From: Synechococcus sp. MED650
Lineage (GTDB): Bacteria; Cyanobacteriota; Cyanobacteriia; PCC-6307; Cyanobiaceae
NCBI GenBank assembly: GCA_002691345.1
Contig: NZHI01000004.1
Span: forward strand, 1 to 24,342
Reading direction: 5' to 3'
Length of the DNA: 24,342 bases
Shown: positions 15,096-23,153 of the stretch, in pieces
How the letters are laid out: every line of letters starts with the position of its first letter
How positions within the stretch are numbered: the stretch's first letter is position 1
Made by a program: the position numbers and the translations under genes
The notes under the pieces: generated by a model
The model's input: the letters and a program-made list of their open reading frames with translations, nothing else
The model's database searches: none
What the model was told of the DNA's origin: nothing

Positions 15096-15620
15096 TCAGC
15101 GTTGACGCACGTTTGTTTCACCCAGGCCCTTGGCCAGGTGGTCAAACGGCTGAAGAACCGTGGTGAGCTGCTCGCGCGAAGCACCCTTCGAGAGCAACAT
15201 TTCACTCACCACCTCACCCAGCAAAACAATGCTGCGCACCGTGGGGCCGGTTGGAACACCAAGGCTCTTATAGGTGTCATCCAATCCGTTCAACACGCGC
15301 TCGTTGAGGATGGTGCTGTCTCCAGCCACAAGGGCGTAACTGGCGTAACGGAGGAAATAATCCATGTCACGCAGACAGGCGGCTAACCGGCGCGTTGTGT
15401 AGGCATTGCCCCCAGGCAGAAGCAAATCCGGCTCATCGCGGAAGAGGCGCTGGCTGGCTTCACGCACGATCTCCGCGGCAGAACCGTTGATCAGCTCCAC
15501 GGCTTGGATCCTGAGGGATGACTCGTCCAGATACGCGTTAATGCTGTCGATGGCCGAGCGATCGAAGTAACGACCCAGCTGGTCATAACGGCCGATCAAA
15601 CCGCTGATGGCATCGCGCAT
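15096..15620 (-). CDS. apcF: Allophycocyanin beta-18-type subunit
   Basis: This 174-residue phycobiliprotein of the phycobilisome core replaces one beta subunit in the terminal-emitter trimer. It starts MRDAISGLIGRYDQLGRYFD, the ApcF/ApcB type of N-terminus. The bilin site is clear: PGGNAYTTRR at 69-78 with Asn72, the position methylated in beta subunits, then ACLRDMDYFLRYASYALVAG with chromophore Cys82. ERVLNGLDDTYKSLGVPTGPTVRSI follows. The sequence resembles ApcF more than ApcB, especially LLPGGNAY and the divergent C-terminus, and it is about five residues longer than the usual 169. No apcA, apcB or apcE genes are adjacent. It shares a 198-base divergent region with glnA. PcyA, encoded at 5499-6242, makes its chromophore. 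Confidence 0.93.
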   Translation of the reverse strand: MRDAISGLIGRYDQLGRYFDRSAIDSINAYLDESSLRIQAVELINGSAAEIVREASQRLFRDEPDLLLPGGNAYTTRRLAACLRDMDYFLRYASYALVAGDSTILNERVLNGLDDTYKSLGVPTGPTVRSIVLLGEVVSEMLLSKGASREQLTTVLQPFDHLAKGLGETNVRQR

Positions 15621-15747
15621 GTTCCGGAATCCCAGAGAAGCCCCGGCCGGACGCTAACACCGCTGAGCAGGTCAAACCCTTTGGCAGGGCTGCGCTTCCA
15701 CCAAGTTGACAGAAACGGTTACGGAGCCGACGCGCAGGCTTTGGAAA

Positions 15748-15761
15748 GTACCCTTTGATAC
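15748..15761 (+). promoter_or_regulatory. NtcA-binding site upstream of glnA
   Basis: The sequence is GTACCCTTTGATAC, a perfect GTA-N8-TAC palindrome, the consensus for the nitrogen regulator NtcA. It lies exactly 22 bases upstream of the TACGGT -10 hexamer (15784-15789) and 57 bases before the glnA ATG. This is the textbook class II activator arrangement, with the box replacing the -35 element. NtcA activation of glnA under nitrogen limitation is well established in cyanobacteria. Confidence 0.92.
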
Positions 15762-15783
15762 ACAATGGTCCCTCGGTGATCTT

Positions 15784-15789
15784 TACGGT
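15784..15789 (+). promoter_or_regulatory. glnA -10 element
   Basis: TACGGT fits the TAN3T form of cyanobacterial -10 hexamers and has the canonical 22-base gap from the NtcA box. The transcript would start near 15796, leaving a leader of only about 23 bases. No Shine-Dalgarno sequence is visible in it. Confidence 0.8.
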
Positions 15790-15818
15790 CACCCATACCT
15801 GCCGAACAGTAACCACTC

Positions 15819-17240
15819 ATGGCGAAAACCCCCCAGGACGTTCTGCGCCAGATCAAGGATGAAGGCATTGAACTGATCGATCTGAAGTTCACCGATCTGC
15901 ACGGCAAGTGGCAGCACCTCACTGTCTGTACGGACCTCCTGGAAGAAGAGTCGTTCACAGAAGGCTTGGCCTTTGACGGCTCCTCCATCCGTGGTTGGAA
16001 GGGCATTCAGGCGTCTGATATGGCCATGGTGCCCGACCCCAGTACCGCTTGGGTCGATCCGTTTTACAAGCACAAAACGCTCAGCCTGATTTGCTCGATT
16101 CAGGAGCCCCGCACCGGTCAGCCCTACGAGCGTTGCCCCCGAGCTCTGGCCCAGCGGGCACTCAATCATCTGAACGGCACTGGACTGGCCGACACCGCCT
16201 TCTTCGGTCCGGAGCCTGAATTCTTCCTGTTCGACGACGTCCGCTACAACTCCGCCGAAGGCGGCTCGTTCTACAGCGTGGACACCATCGAAGCGGGCTG
16301 GAATACAGGCCGCATCGAAGAAGGCGGAAACCTCGCTTACAAGATCCAAGTCAAGGAGGGTTACTTCCCGGTCGCTCCCAACGACACCGCTCAGGACATC
16401 CGCTCCGAGATGCTCCTGATGATGGCTCAGCTGGGCATTCCCACCGAGAAGCACCACCACGAAGTGGCCGGCGCTGGCCAACATGAACTGGGCATGAAGT
16501 TCGCCCAGCTGATCGAGGCTGCCGACAACGTCATGACGTACAAGTACGTCGTGCGCAACGTGGCCAAAAAGTACGGCAAAACGGCCACGTTCATGCCCAA
16601 GCCTGTCTTCAACGACAACGGCTCCGGCATGCATGTGCACCAGAGTCTGTGGAAAGGAGGCCAGCCCCTGTTCTTCGGCGAAGGCACCTACGCCAATCTG
16701 TCTCAGACAGCTCGCTGGTACATCGGCGGCATTCTCAAGCACGCGCCGGCTTTCCTGGCCTTCACCAACCCCACCACCAACAGCTACAAGCGGCTGGTGC
16801 CCGGATTCGAAGCACCGGTGAATCTGGTGTACTCCGAAGGCAATCGTTCCGCCGCAGTGCGCATCCCGCTCACCGGCCCGAGCCCGAAGGCCAAACGTCT
16901 CGAGTTCCGCTCTGGCGATGCCCTGGCCAACCCCTATCTCGCCTTCAGTGCGATGTTGATGGCGGGATTGGATGGCATCAAGAATCAGATCGACCCTGGC
17001 GACGGCGAAGACCGCGACTTGTTTGAGTTGGCCGCTGAAGAGCTGTCAAAAATCGCCACGGTTCCTGCATCCCTGAATGGAGCACTGGAAGCCCTGAACG
17101 CTGATCGCGGCTTTCTCACCGCTGGTGGTGTGTTCACCGACGATTTCATCGACAACTGGATCGACCTCAAATACGAGGAGGTGCAGCAACTGCGTCAGCG
17201 ACCTCACCCCCACGAGTTCACGATGTACTACGACGCGTGA
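15819..17240 (+). CDS. glnA: Glutamine synthetase type I
   Basis: GlnA condenses glutamate and ammonium with ATP to form glutamine, the entry step of the GS-GOGAT cycle. The 473 residues are full length for dodecameric GSI. Motifs in order are [10 protein letters not shown] (51-60), [12 protein letters not shown] (129-140) with metal-binding glutamates, [14 protein letters not shown] (265-278), the ATP-site [11 protein letters not shown] (358-367), and the C-terminal EFTMYYDA. The loop holding Tyr397, which is adenylylated in E. coli, reads [11 protein letters not shown] here, with Phe402 in place of the tyrosine. The enzyme therefore cannot be controlled by adenylylation at this site. This fits cyanobacteria, where small inactivating factors (IF7/IF17) act instead; none is encoded in this window. 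A NtcA promoter precedes the gene and a strong terminator follows. Confidence 0.99.
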   Translation: MAKTPQDVLRQIKDEGIELIDLKFTDLHGKWQHLTVCTDLLEEESFTEGLAFDGSSIRGWKGIQASDMAMVPDPSTAWVDPFYKHKTLSLICSIQEPRTGQPYERCPRALAQRALNHLNGTGLADTAFFGPEPEFFLFDDVRYNSAEGGSFYSVDTIEAGWNTGRIEEGGNLAYKIQVKEGYFPVAPNDTAQDIRSEMLLMMAQLGIPTEKHHHEVAGAGQHELGMKFAQLIEAADNVMTYKYVVRNVAKKYGKTATFMPKPVFNDNGSGMHVHQSLWKGGQPLFFGEGTYANLSQTARWYIGGILKHAPAFLAFTNPTTNSYKRLVPGFEAPVNLVYSEGNRSAAVRIPLTGPSPKAKRLEFRSGDALANPYLAFSAMLMAGLDGIKNQIDPGDGEDRDLFELAAEELSKIATVPASLNGALEALNADRGFLTAGGVFTDDFIDNWIDLKYEEVQQLRQRPHPHEFTMYYDA

Positions 17241-17264
17241 TCTGCTCATCACGGTTTTCAAGCA

Positions 17265-17292
17265 CCCGCCTCTCACTGAGGCGGGTTTTTTT
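17265..17292 (+). terminator. glnA rho-independent terminator
   Basis: A perfect 8-bp stem, cccgcctc (17265-17272) with gaggcggg (17278-17285), has a 5-base loop tcact and is followed at once by seven T. It sits 25 bases after the glnA stop and makes glnA a single-gene transcript. Confidence 0.96.
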
Positions 17293-17357
17293 GTGGATGC
17301 CTGCAGCCGCGATCCGCCACACCATTCGTTGAAATAGATGTCTCGGTTGAATTCGCG

Positions 17358-18431
17358 ATGGCGTCCACGCCCCTCAGCAAGCTGGCCTACAAGACCCTGC
17401 AACAGGGCAAGAGCATCGCTGGGCTGGCCCACAAGGAACTCAGCACCAAGCTGATGGAGCTGATGGCGCCAGAAGCCGTTCCCAGCACGGAATCGGTTCC
17501 TGCAGAGCTACTCAACAACCTTCGCGCCGCAATGGCGCAACTCGAAGAACGCGACTGGGACGAAGCACAGCAGGGCATCTACCCCGAATCTCAGCTGTTT
17601 GATGCCCCCTGGCTGGAGTGGGCGAGTCGTTACCCACAAGTGTGGCTGGATCTTCCGTCCACATGGACACGCCGCAAGGAGCGCAACGTCAAAGACCTCC
17701 CCAAGCAAACCGATCCGACCCTCTTCCCCGACTACTACCTGCAGAATTTTCACCATCAAACCGATGGTTATCTCAGTGATCACTCCGCTGAGCTCTACGA
17801 CCTGCAGGTGGAAATTCTGTTCAACGGAACAGCCGACGCCATGCGTCGCCGCGTTCTCGCGCCTCTGAAACGCGGCCTCAAGCACTTTTCAGACCGCAGC
17901 CCCGCATCTCTGCGAATTCTGGACATCGCCACTGGAACCGGTCGCACGCTCCAGCAGATCCGAGGTTCCCTGCCCCATGCCGAACTGATCGGCACTGATC
18001 TTTCTGAAGCCTATCTTCGCCAGGCCAATCGTTGGTTGAACAACGGCAGTAGCCCCCTGGTGCAGTTGATCCGGGCCAACGGAGAGGCGCTTCCTCTGGC
18101 CGATGCCACCCTGCAGGGAGCCACCTGCGTGTTCTTGCTGCATGAACTTCCAGGGGAAGCCCGCCAGAACGTGTTGGATGAAGCCTGGCGCGTGTTGGAA
18201 CCCGGTGGTGTGTTCGTGCTGGCTGATTCCGTTCAACTTGCCGATTCACCCCAGTTCGGCATCGCCATGGAGAACTTTCGTCGGGTCTTCCATGAACCCT
18301 TCTATCGGGACTACATCGGTGACGACATCGAAGCGCGACTGAAGGCTTCAGGTTTTGAGGCAGTCACAGCAGAAACCCACTTCATGACAAGGGTTTGGTC
18401 AGCACGGAAACCAGAAGCCCATCAGCCCTGA
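17358..18431 (+). CDS. Class I SAM-dependent methyltransferase
   Basis: In this 357-residue protein the catalytic fold is in the second half. SAM-binding motif I, LRILDIATGTGRTL, is at about 185-198. The acidic residue after beta-2 is Asp214 in ELIGTDLSEAYL, and later motifs are ANGEALPLADATL and EAWRVLEPGGVFVLAD, resembling the UbiE/MenG and Methyltransf_11 families. The first 150 residues are an extra N-terminal domain with PDYYLQNFHHQTDGYLSD. That domain, conserved in cyanobacterial homologues as far as I recall, may determine the substrate. The substrate cannot be named; a quinone, lipid or other small molecule is possible. The gene starts 65 bases after the glnA terminator, so it must have its own promoter. 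Confidence 0.88.
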   Translation: MASTPLSKLAYKTLQQGKSIAGLAHKELSTKLMELMAPEAVPSTESVPAELLNNLRAAMAQLEERDWDEAQQGIYPESQLFDAPWLEWASRYPQVWLDLPSTWTRRKERNVKDLPKQTDPTLFPDYYLQNFHHQTDGYLSDHSAELYDLQVEILFNGTADAMRRRVLAPLKRGLKHFSDRSPASLRILDIATGTGRTLQQIRGSLPHAELIGTDLSEAYLRQANRWLNNGSSPLVQLIRANGEALPLADATLQGATCVFLLHELPGEARQNVLDEAWRVLEPGGVFVLADSVQLADSPQFGIAMENFRRVFHEPFYRDYIGDDIEARLKASGFEAVTAETHFMTRVWSARKPEAHQP

Positions 18432-18453
18432 TCGGATTCGCTGACACGATCCC

Positions 18454-18481
18454 TTGCAGGATTGGCCATCGGCCATAGGGT
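18454..18481 (+). promoter_or_regulatory. Candidate sigma-70-type promoter
   Basis: TTGCAG (18454-18459) and TAGGGT (18476-18481) are separated by 16 bases in the gap after the methyltransferase stop. They would start transcription about 18 bases before the ATG of the small gene at 18506. The -35 element matches consensus at four positions; the -10 match is modest. Confidence 0.35.
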
Positions 18482-18505
18482 GAACTCGACTCCGAAAGGG
18501 CTTCC

Positions 18506-18829
18506 ATGACCAATCCCTTCCGGCTTCGATGGCTTCAAGGCTGGACCTTCCAGGTGGTGTTGATGGGAGGTCAGGTACAAGTTGAAGCCCATGGTTTTGG
18601 CATCTGCATTCGTTCAGCAGTCATGCCTGGAGAAAGCCCTCATGCGGCAGCGGATCGACTGGTTCTGGCCGAGGATCGGCGCCGTCGCACCCTGCGACGG
18701 GCCTGGTTACGCGGTGAGGCGCTTCCTGTTAACGAAGATTCAGGAGCCTCCACGAATCTGGCAGAAGAACCAGCTCGCCTGAGGTCTCTCGTTGTTGTTG
18801 GACAAGCTCATCAACACTCAGCTGCCTGA
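18506..18829 (+). CDS. Hypothetical protein, 107 residues
   Basis: I do not recognise a family. The frame starts MTNPFRLRWLQGWTFQVVLM, with a hydrophobic patch at about 13-21 that is too short for a firm transmembrane call. A charged helix follows (AADRLVLAEDRRRRTLRRAW), then a polar tail. There is no signal peptide or cysteine motif. The gene has a plausible promoter at 18454-18481, fits the gap between the methyltransferase and a convergent minus-strand gene, and ends 8 bases before that gene's stop. The protein-like N-terminal half supports coding. The last 40 residues look less constrained. Confidence 0.5.
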   Translation: MTNPFRLRWLQGWTFQVVLMGGQVQVEAHGFGICIRSAVMPGESPHAAADRLVLAEDRRRRTLRRAWLRGEALPVNEDSGASTNLAEEPARLRSLVVVGQAHQHSAA

Positions 18830-18836
18830 ATCCGAG

Positions 18837-19103
18837 TCAACAGAGACCCAAGATCCAAGCAAGAACGACGCCAGCACCACCCCAGCGCAGACCATTCCAG
18901 AAGGTTCTTCCGGACAATTCCGGTGCGTCCCAACCAACGGGTGGTGGATCGATCAGTTGCTGGGCCAGCCGACGGCGTTGCTGCCAACGGCGGCCTGCGG
19001 CACTGCGTTGGCCTCGATGTTGACATTGCCCCTGAACCATCAGACGGGACACCCGTGCCATCCAACGAAGCTTCTGGCGGCGTTGTGAGCGACGCTCCTC
19101 CAT
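18837..19103 (-). CDS. Small Arg-rich protein with C-terminal membrane helix
   Basis: This 88-residue frame runs from an ATG at 19103. The first two-thirds are very basic (EERRSQRRQKLRW, then GRRWQQRRRLAQQLIDPPPVG). The end has a hydrophobic segment, WNGLRWGGAGVVLAWILGLC, that could be a C-terminal membrane anchor. I favour this strand over the overlapping plus-strand frame at 18792-19088, because the helix and PPPVGW-type segments look selected while the plus-strand product is low-complexity Ser/Thr/Pro. I cannot name a family. Its start is 48 bases from the divergent gene at 19152. Confidence 0.5.
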   Translation of the reverse strand: MEERRSQRRQKLRWMARVSRLMVQGQCQHRGQRSAAGRRWQQRRRLAQQLIDPPPVGWDAPELSGRTFWNGLRWGGAGVVLAWILGLC

Positions 19104-19151
19104 CAAATCGCACCTCCTTCCTCGAAACTAGGTCGATCCGTATTCAGTTCC

Positions 19152-19406
19152 ATGCCCGCATCGAACAACTCGTGGCCTGAACCGGTTCCCTCCAAAGCGG
19201 GTGAGTTGCATCAGTTGCTCCGTATCGGAGACCGCGAATGGCATCAACTCAAAAACAACCGAAAGCGCCGGAGCGCTGAGCTCCTCGCTTCAGCTCTTGT
19301 GCAACTGGTGAATCAAGGGGATCCAGAAGATGTCGAGCAGTTGACAGAACAGGCTCTGGGCTGGATCCGTGGAGAACTCAAGGATCCTGGCTGTCCACGG
19401 CACTAA
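19152..19406 (+). CDS. Small conserved-type hypothetical, 84 residues
   Basis: The mostly helical protein starts MPASNNSWPEPVPSKAGELH. It contains LLRIGDREWHQLKNNRKRRS (about 23-42), then AELLASALVQLVNQGDPEDV and a C-terminal GWIRGELKDPGCPRH. It resembles a small uncharacterised picocyanobacterial protein, a resemblance I recall but cannot verify. There is no transmembrane segment or catalytic motif. Its last 29 bases overlap the end of the minus-strand ATPase gene. Confidence 0.65.
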   Translation: MPASNNSWPEPVPSKAGELHQLLRIGDREWHQLKNNRKRRSAELLASALVQLVNQGDPEDVEQLTEQALGWIRGELKDPGCPRH

Positions 19407-19818
19407 CAGGGCGCCGGCAGGCCAACTGGAGTCGATTGCCGCGGCGGCTCCAACGCACATCGTCGAAACATTGATGAATCAGGAACAGTCCACGGCCACT
19501 GCGGGCATGGGGTTCATCGGGGAGAGACGGCTTGCGAGCATTGCTCGGCAGTCCACGGCCCTCGTCTTGCACCTGCCAGACCAACCAATGGGGCGTGAGG
19601 ATTCTCCGAACCCGCAGGGTTTTAGAAGGATCCTCGTCATTGCCATGACGAACGGCATTCACCAGAGCTTCATGCAACCCAAGCTCAACCCGTTGGCTGG
19701 TGAACGCACACCCGACAGGTTCAGTGAGCAACTCCAACAGAGGAGACAACTGCAACGTTGAAGGCAGTGTGAACTCTGACCATCGAAACCGAGATGGCGG
19801 CACGCTCCAGACCGACAC
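19378..19818 (-). CDS. Anti-sigma-factor-type ATPase (RsbW/HATPase_c_2)
   Basis: This 146-residue GHKL-fold ATP-binding protein is of the serine kinase/anti-sigma type, which phosphorylates anti-sigma antagonists or binds a partner regulator. The N-box is GLHEALVNAVRHGN (47-60) with Glu50 and Asn54, the G1 box is QDEGRGLP (84-91), and the G2 region is SGRGLFLIHQCFDDV (107-121). There is no histidine phosphoacceptor domain, sensor domain or membrane segment. The start is a GTG at 19818; a second GTG at 19803 is possible. It follows gun4 by 36 bases on the same strand, so the two are probably co-transcribed. Its partner (STAS protein, PP2C phosphatase or sigma factor) is not in this window. Confidence 0.88.
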   Translation of the reverse strand: MSVWSVPPSRFRWSEFTLPSTLQLSPLLELLTEPVGCAFTSQRVELGLHEALVNAVRHGNDEDPSKTLRVRRILTPHWLVWQVQDEGRGLPSNARKPSLPDEPHARSGRGLFLIHQCFDDVRWSRRGNRLQLACRRPVSAVDSQDP

Positions 19819-19854
19819 TCACCTTGTCGAACTTACCGTTTCTATCGAGGTCCG

Positions 19855-20574
19855 TCAGGTTCGTCTTGACACCAAAGCGGGATGGTTGAGCAATGAATCC
19901 ATCAGGCGGACGCCGCGCAGCTGGTTGATCAACGGCATGTGCCCTTCGGGAGCATCGATGGCCCATGTGAACGCACCTGGATAACGCGTCCACACCCCTT
20001 CATTCTTCCAACCGATTCTTGGCCAAAGGCGCTCGTAACGACCATCGAGAGCGCCGAGAAGCCTTGCCTGGGAGCTGAAACCGAATCGTCCCTGGGAGTA
20101 AACAGTCCACAGGCGATCAAGGCAGACCAAATCAGTGCCCGACATGGGCGCAACCTCGCTGAAATAAACGTATCCACGCTTGACAGCCGCTTCACCGGCA
20201 AGTTCACGCAGCACCTGGCTTGTGATTCGATCCGCCTCTTCGAATTGCTGCTGAAGCAGGGCTGTCTGCAGGGAGGTGTAATCAATCCCCACAGCGGAAT
20301 CGGCAATCAGCCAGCAGCCATTCTTCCCAGAGACAAGCTGAGCAAGCGACTCCGGGCGTTGCTCCTGAACGACCTGAAGGATCCAGCCAGGCGCCCAATC
20401 ATCACCGTTTGGATCAAACGGCATCAGCAAAGCCTCCCCCAGAGACAGGAGATCGTCGATCCGAGAGGGAATGGTTTTGATGAAAGGTCTGCGTTGACGC
20501 GCTGAACCCTTGGCAAAACGATCGAGCAGCTGCTCAGCGCTCAGGGTGGTGGCTGGGGTGGAACCGGAAAGCAT
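19855..20574 (-). CDS. gun4: GUN4 tetrapyrrole-binding regulator
   Basis: GUN4 binds protoporphyrin and Mg-protoporphyrin and stimulates Mg-chelatase, directing tetrapyrroles toward chlorophyll. With the ATG at 20574 it has 239 residues, close to the 233 of Synechocystis GUN4. Residues 1-90 form a helical N-terminal domain (LSAEQLLDRFAKGSARQRRP). The GUN4 core begins IDYTSLQTALLQQQFEEADR (98-117) and continues with TDLVCLDRLWTVYSQGRFGF (147-166), RIGWKNEGVWTRYPGAFTWA (186-205) and APEGHMPL (208-215). The open frame extends to 20778, but that part overlaps selU on the other strand and its residues look random. It is divergent from selU with 40 bases between the starts and is followed by the anti-sigma-type ATPase. 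Confidence 0.93.
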   Translation of the reverse strand: MLSGSTPATTLSAEQLLDRFAKGSARQRRPFIKTIPSRIDDLLSLGEALLMPFDPNGDDWAPGWILQVVQEQRPESLAQLVSGKNGCWLIADSAVGIDYTSLQTALLQQQFEEADRITSQVLRELAGEAAVKRGYVYFSEVAPMSGTDLVCLDRLWTVYSQGRFGFSSQARLLGALDGRYERLWPRIGWKNEGVWTRYPGAFTWAIDAPEGHMPLINQLRGVRLMDSLLNHPALVSRRT

Positions 20575-20614
20575 GAGTCGCAACCGGCCCTGACTGGCTC
20601 GGCGTTGGCCCACT

Positions 20615-21655
20615 ATGTCAGGCATGGGAGACAGCCACGCCATCAGCATCGAGCAGTTGCGAAAGGTCGGTGGTCCTCTCGTCGACGTTCGCAGCCCTGG
20701 GGAGTACGCCCAGGGCCATTGGCCTGGAGCCATCAACATCCCTCTGTTCAGCGACGCGGAGCGCGCTGAGGTCGGCACGACCTACAAAAGGGAGGGTCGG
20801 CTGCCTGCCATCCATCTCGGACTGGCCATGACAGGCCCCAAGCTGAGTCACTTGGCCAAGGAGCTCGACAAGCTGCGGAATCAAGGAGATCCGAGGATCT
20901 ACTGCTGGCGCGGCGGGATGCGCTCAGCCAGCGTGGCGTGGCTTGCCGAACAGATCGATCTAAAACCAACCCGTCTTGATGGCGGCTACAAGAGCTATCG
21001 CCGATGGGTGTTGAGTCGGTTTGATCAGCCATTCCCGCTGCGCGTGATGGGTGGCCGAACTGGAACAGGTAAAACCGATTTGCTTCTGGCCCTCGAACAG
21101 CGGGGTGTTGCTGTGATCGATCTGGAAGGGTTAGCGCATCACCGCGGCAGCAGTTTCGGTGGGCTTGGACTTCCGCCGCAGCCCAGCACTGAGCACTACG
21201 AGAACAAGCTCGCTGAAGTTCTGGATCGCCACCAACTCGCCCAGGCCCGATCGATCTGGCTCGAGGCAGAAAGCATCCAGGTGGGCCGTTGTCGGATTCC
21301 CAAGGGCTTGTTCGATCAGATGCAACAAGCCCCGGTTTTGGAGATCCAGCGCAACCTGGATGAACGGGTGAAACAGCTGGTTCAGGTGTATGGGCATCAG
21401 GGCGGAGAGCTCCTTGCCGACGCCACGCAACGCATCAGTCGCCGGCTCGGGCCCCAACGCACGGCGGAAGCCCTCAAAGCGATCGAACAGAGGGATTGGT
21501 CTCAGGCCTGTCGCGCCATGCTGGATTATTACGACCGCTGCTACGACCACGAACTGAAACGTTCAGCCGGTCGGATCAGTATTGATCTCTCCGGCCAAGA
21601 TCCTGATCAGGCTGCCGACAAACTGATTCAACTTGGTCACGTGGAAGCCGACTAA
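20615..21655 (+). CDS. selU: tRNA 2-selenouridine synthase (YbbB/MnmH)
   Basis: SelU replaces sulfur with selenium, via a geranylated intermediate, at wobble 2-thiouridine of tRNA Lys, Glu and Gln. The 346 residues have an N-terminal rhodanese domain ([19 protein letters not shown]) with the catalytic Cys97 in [11 protein letters not shown], the same number as in E. coli. A P-loop domain follows with GRTGTGKT at 147-154, HHRGSSFG at 176-183 and [11 protein letters not shown]. The enzyme needs selenophosphate from SelD, which is not encoded in this window. Without SelD it could still do the geranylation or another thio-tRNA reaction. The ATG at 20615 is used; 20624 is also possible. Confidence 0.95.
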   Translation: MSGMGDSHAISIEQLRKVGGPLVDVRSPGEYAQGHWPGAINIPLFSDAERAEVGTTYKREGRLPAIHLGLAMTGPKLSHLAKELDKLRNQGDPRIYCWRGGMRSASVAWLAEQIDLKPTRLDGGYKSYRRWVLSRFDQPFPLRVMGGRTGTGKTDLLLALEQRGVAVIDLEGLAHHRGSSFGGLGLPPQPSTEHYENKLAEVLDRHQLAQARSIWLEAESIQVGRCRIPKGLFDQMQQAPVLEIQRNLDERVKQLVQVYGHQGGELLADATQRISRRLGPQRTAEALKAIEQRDWSQACRAMLDYYDRCYDHELKRSAGRISIDLSGQDPDQAADKLIQLGHVEAD

Positions 21656-21681
21656 GATCGCCCTCTTTGAAAAGGGGGGGC

Positions 21682-22077
21682 ATGGCCGACTCGACTGTGA
21701 AAGCTGCCATTCAGTTTTTCCGCGGCGTGGATGAACCCGTGGTGCCAGACATCCGTCTCACCCGGAGCCGGGATGGCCGAACCGGCCAGGCCACGTTCGT
21801 CTTCGAGCAGCCCCAAGCTCTTGCTCCCGAAACCTTCGGCAACATCGGTGGCATGTGGATGGTGGACGAAGAGGGCGAGATGGTGACCCGGGAAGTGAAT
21901 GGCAAGTTTGTGAACGGCAAACCGAGTGCCCTGGAAGCCACCTACACCTGGAAAACCGAACAGGACTTCGAAAGATTCATGCGTTTCGCCCAGCGTTACG
22001 CCGATGCGAATGATCTGGGTTATTCACAGAACCAGAATTCCAATCAGACTGAAGCCGGCGACGACCAACAAGATTGA
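21682..22077 (+). CDS. psb28: Photosystem II assembly protein Psb28
   Basis: Psb28 is a soluble protein that binds PSII assembly intermediates on the cytoplasmic side near CP47 and cytochrome b559. The 131 residues begin [20 protein letters not shown] and carry the family motifs [34 protein letters not shown] and [15 protein letters not shown], then a C-terminal helix [11 protein letters not shown]. The last 20 residues are a Gln/Asn/Asp-rich extension beyond the usual core. A purine-rich aaaaggggggg precedes the ATG and serves as a ribosome-binding site. It starts 26 bases after selU, and its TGA overlaps the TTG start of the next gene, so it probably shares a transcript with the permease pair. 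Confidence 0.95.
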   Translation: MADSTVKAAIQFFRGVDEPVVPDIRLTRSRDGRTGQATFVFEQPQALAPETFGNIGGMWMVDEEGEMVTREVNGKFVNGKPSALEATYTWKTEQDFERFMRFAQRYADANDLGYSQNQNSNQTEAGDDQQD

Positions 22078-23153
22078 GACTGCCCCAATGGCTGTCCTTA
22101 ACAGCCTTGATTGCAGCGATCACCTTGCTGTGGTCGCTTCGCGAACTTCTTCTTCTGTTGTTCGCATCAATCGTGCTGGCGATGGCACTGTGCACGTTGG
22201 TGGGCATCTTGCGTCATCGGTACCCGATGCAGCGCCCTCTGGCCTTGGCGCTTTGCCTGGGAGGACTGTTGTTGCTCTTGGCCGGGGCTGCAGGAGTCGT
22301 TGTGCCTCCGTTTCTGGAGGAGTTTTCACTGCTGCTCCAGAAGCTGCCGCAAGCTGGGCAGACCTTATTGCGCCTGGGGATTGACTGGTTTGACGGTGTG
22401 AGCGAAGCCATCTACGGCACAGACGCATTTCCTGACCTCAACCCACTTCCACTGAACGATCCACGCCAACTTGTGCCCGACAGCTCTTCTTTGGCTGCGG
22501 GAGTGAGCAGCGGCTTACTGAGCCTGCTTGGAATCGCAGGCAACCTTGGCAATGGTGTGCTTCGCCTGCTGTTCGTGTTGGCGGTTGCCTTGATGGTCAG
22601 CATTCAGCCGCAGGCCTATCGAAACGTGGGTCTTCAACTCATCCCCTCGTTTTATCGGCGGCGTGGGCGCCGAATTCTCGATCAATGCGGGGAGGCACTG
22701 AGCAGCTGGATGGTGGGTGTGCTGATCAGCTCGTTGGCGGTGTTTGTGCTCTGCAGCATTGCCCTTTCAGTCTTGGGAGTGAAACTCGTTCTGGCCAATG
22801 CACTGCTGGCTGGATTGTTGAACGTGATCCCCAACGTTGGGCCAACAATGAGCACCATTTTCCCCATGGCCGTTGGCCTGTTGGATGCTCCCTGGAAAGC
22901 AGCTGCCGTGCTCGGGGCCTACATCGTGATTCAAAACATCGAGAGCTATGTGATCACGCCATCGGTGATGCACCACCAAGTGAAACTCTTGCCGGGGCTG
23001 ACCTTGGCCGCTCAATTTTTATTCACTGTTCTGTTTGGCCCCCTCGGCTTGCTGATGGCACTTCCCCTGGCTGTTGTGTTGCAGGTCATCATCCGGGAGG
23101 TGCTGATTCATGACGTGCTGGATCGCTGGAAACGCCTCGAGCCTGCACGATGA
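22074..23153 (+). CDS. AI-2E family (PerM/TqsA-like) permease, first copy
   Basis: This 359-residue integral membrane protein has about eight hydrophobic segments: an N-terminal pair (about 7-45), one near 55-80, a soluble loop at 80-150, and a C-terminal bundle. The family signature is [20 protein letters not shown] near 253-272 followed by [14 protein letters not shown]. Members export small molecules or ions (for example AI-2 by TqsA, or Na+/H+ in some homologues); the substrate here is unknown. The start is a TTG overlapping the psb28 stop (TTGA), an unusual codon but with no better in-frame option. The stop overlaps the ATG of the second copy. Confidence 0.9.
   Translation: MRLPQWLSLTALIAAITLLWSLRELLLLLFASIVLAMALCTLVGILRHRYPMQRPLALALCLGGLLLLLAGAAGVVVPPFLEEFSLLLQKLPQAGQTLLRLGIDWFDGVSEAIYGTDAFPDLNPLPLNDPRQLVPDSSSLAAGVSSGLLSLLGIAGNLGNGVLRLLFVLAVALMVSIQPQAYRNVGLQLIPSFYRRRGRRILDQCGEALSSWMVGVLISSLAVFVLCSIALSVLGVKLVLANALLAGLLNVIPNVGPTMSTIFPMAVGLLDAPWKAAAVLGAYIVIQNIESYVITPSVMHHQVKLLPGLTLAAQFLFTVLFGPLGLLMALPLAVVLQVIIREVLIHDVLDRWKRLEPAR

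Noticed and set aside
15706..15711. TTGACA as a -35 element upstream of glnA
   Set aside because: It is a perfect hexamer but no -10 element lies at 16-18 bases; the NtcA-dependent promoter downstream explains glnA better.
15789..16742. Minus-strand frame of 317 codons opposite glnA
   Set aside because: It is a low-complexity Val/Gly/Leu shadow of glnA that also runs over the NtcA promoter.
18792..19088. Plus-strand frame of 98 codons after the 107-residue hypothetical
   Set aside because: The product is Ser/Thr/Pro-rich and unpatterned, and the minus-strand frame over the same bases has a convincing membrane segment. Kept as an alternative only.
20575..20778. N-terminal extension of gun4 to 20778
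   Set aside because: These codons overlap selU in antisense, encode unpatterned sequence, and would make GUN4 about 70 residues longer than known homologues.
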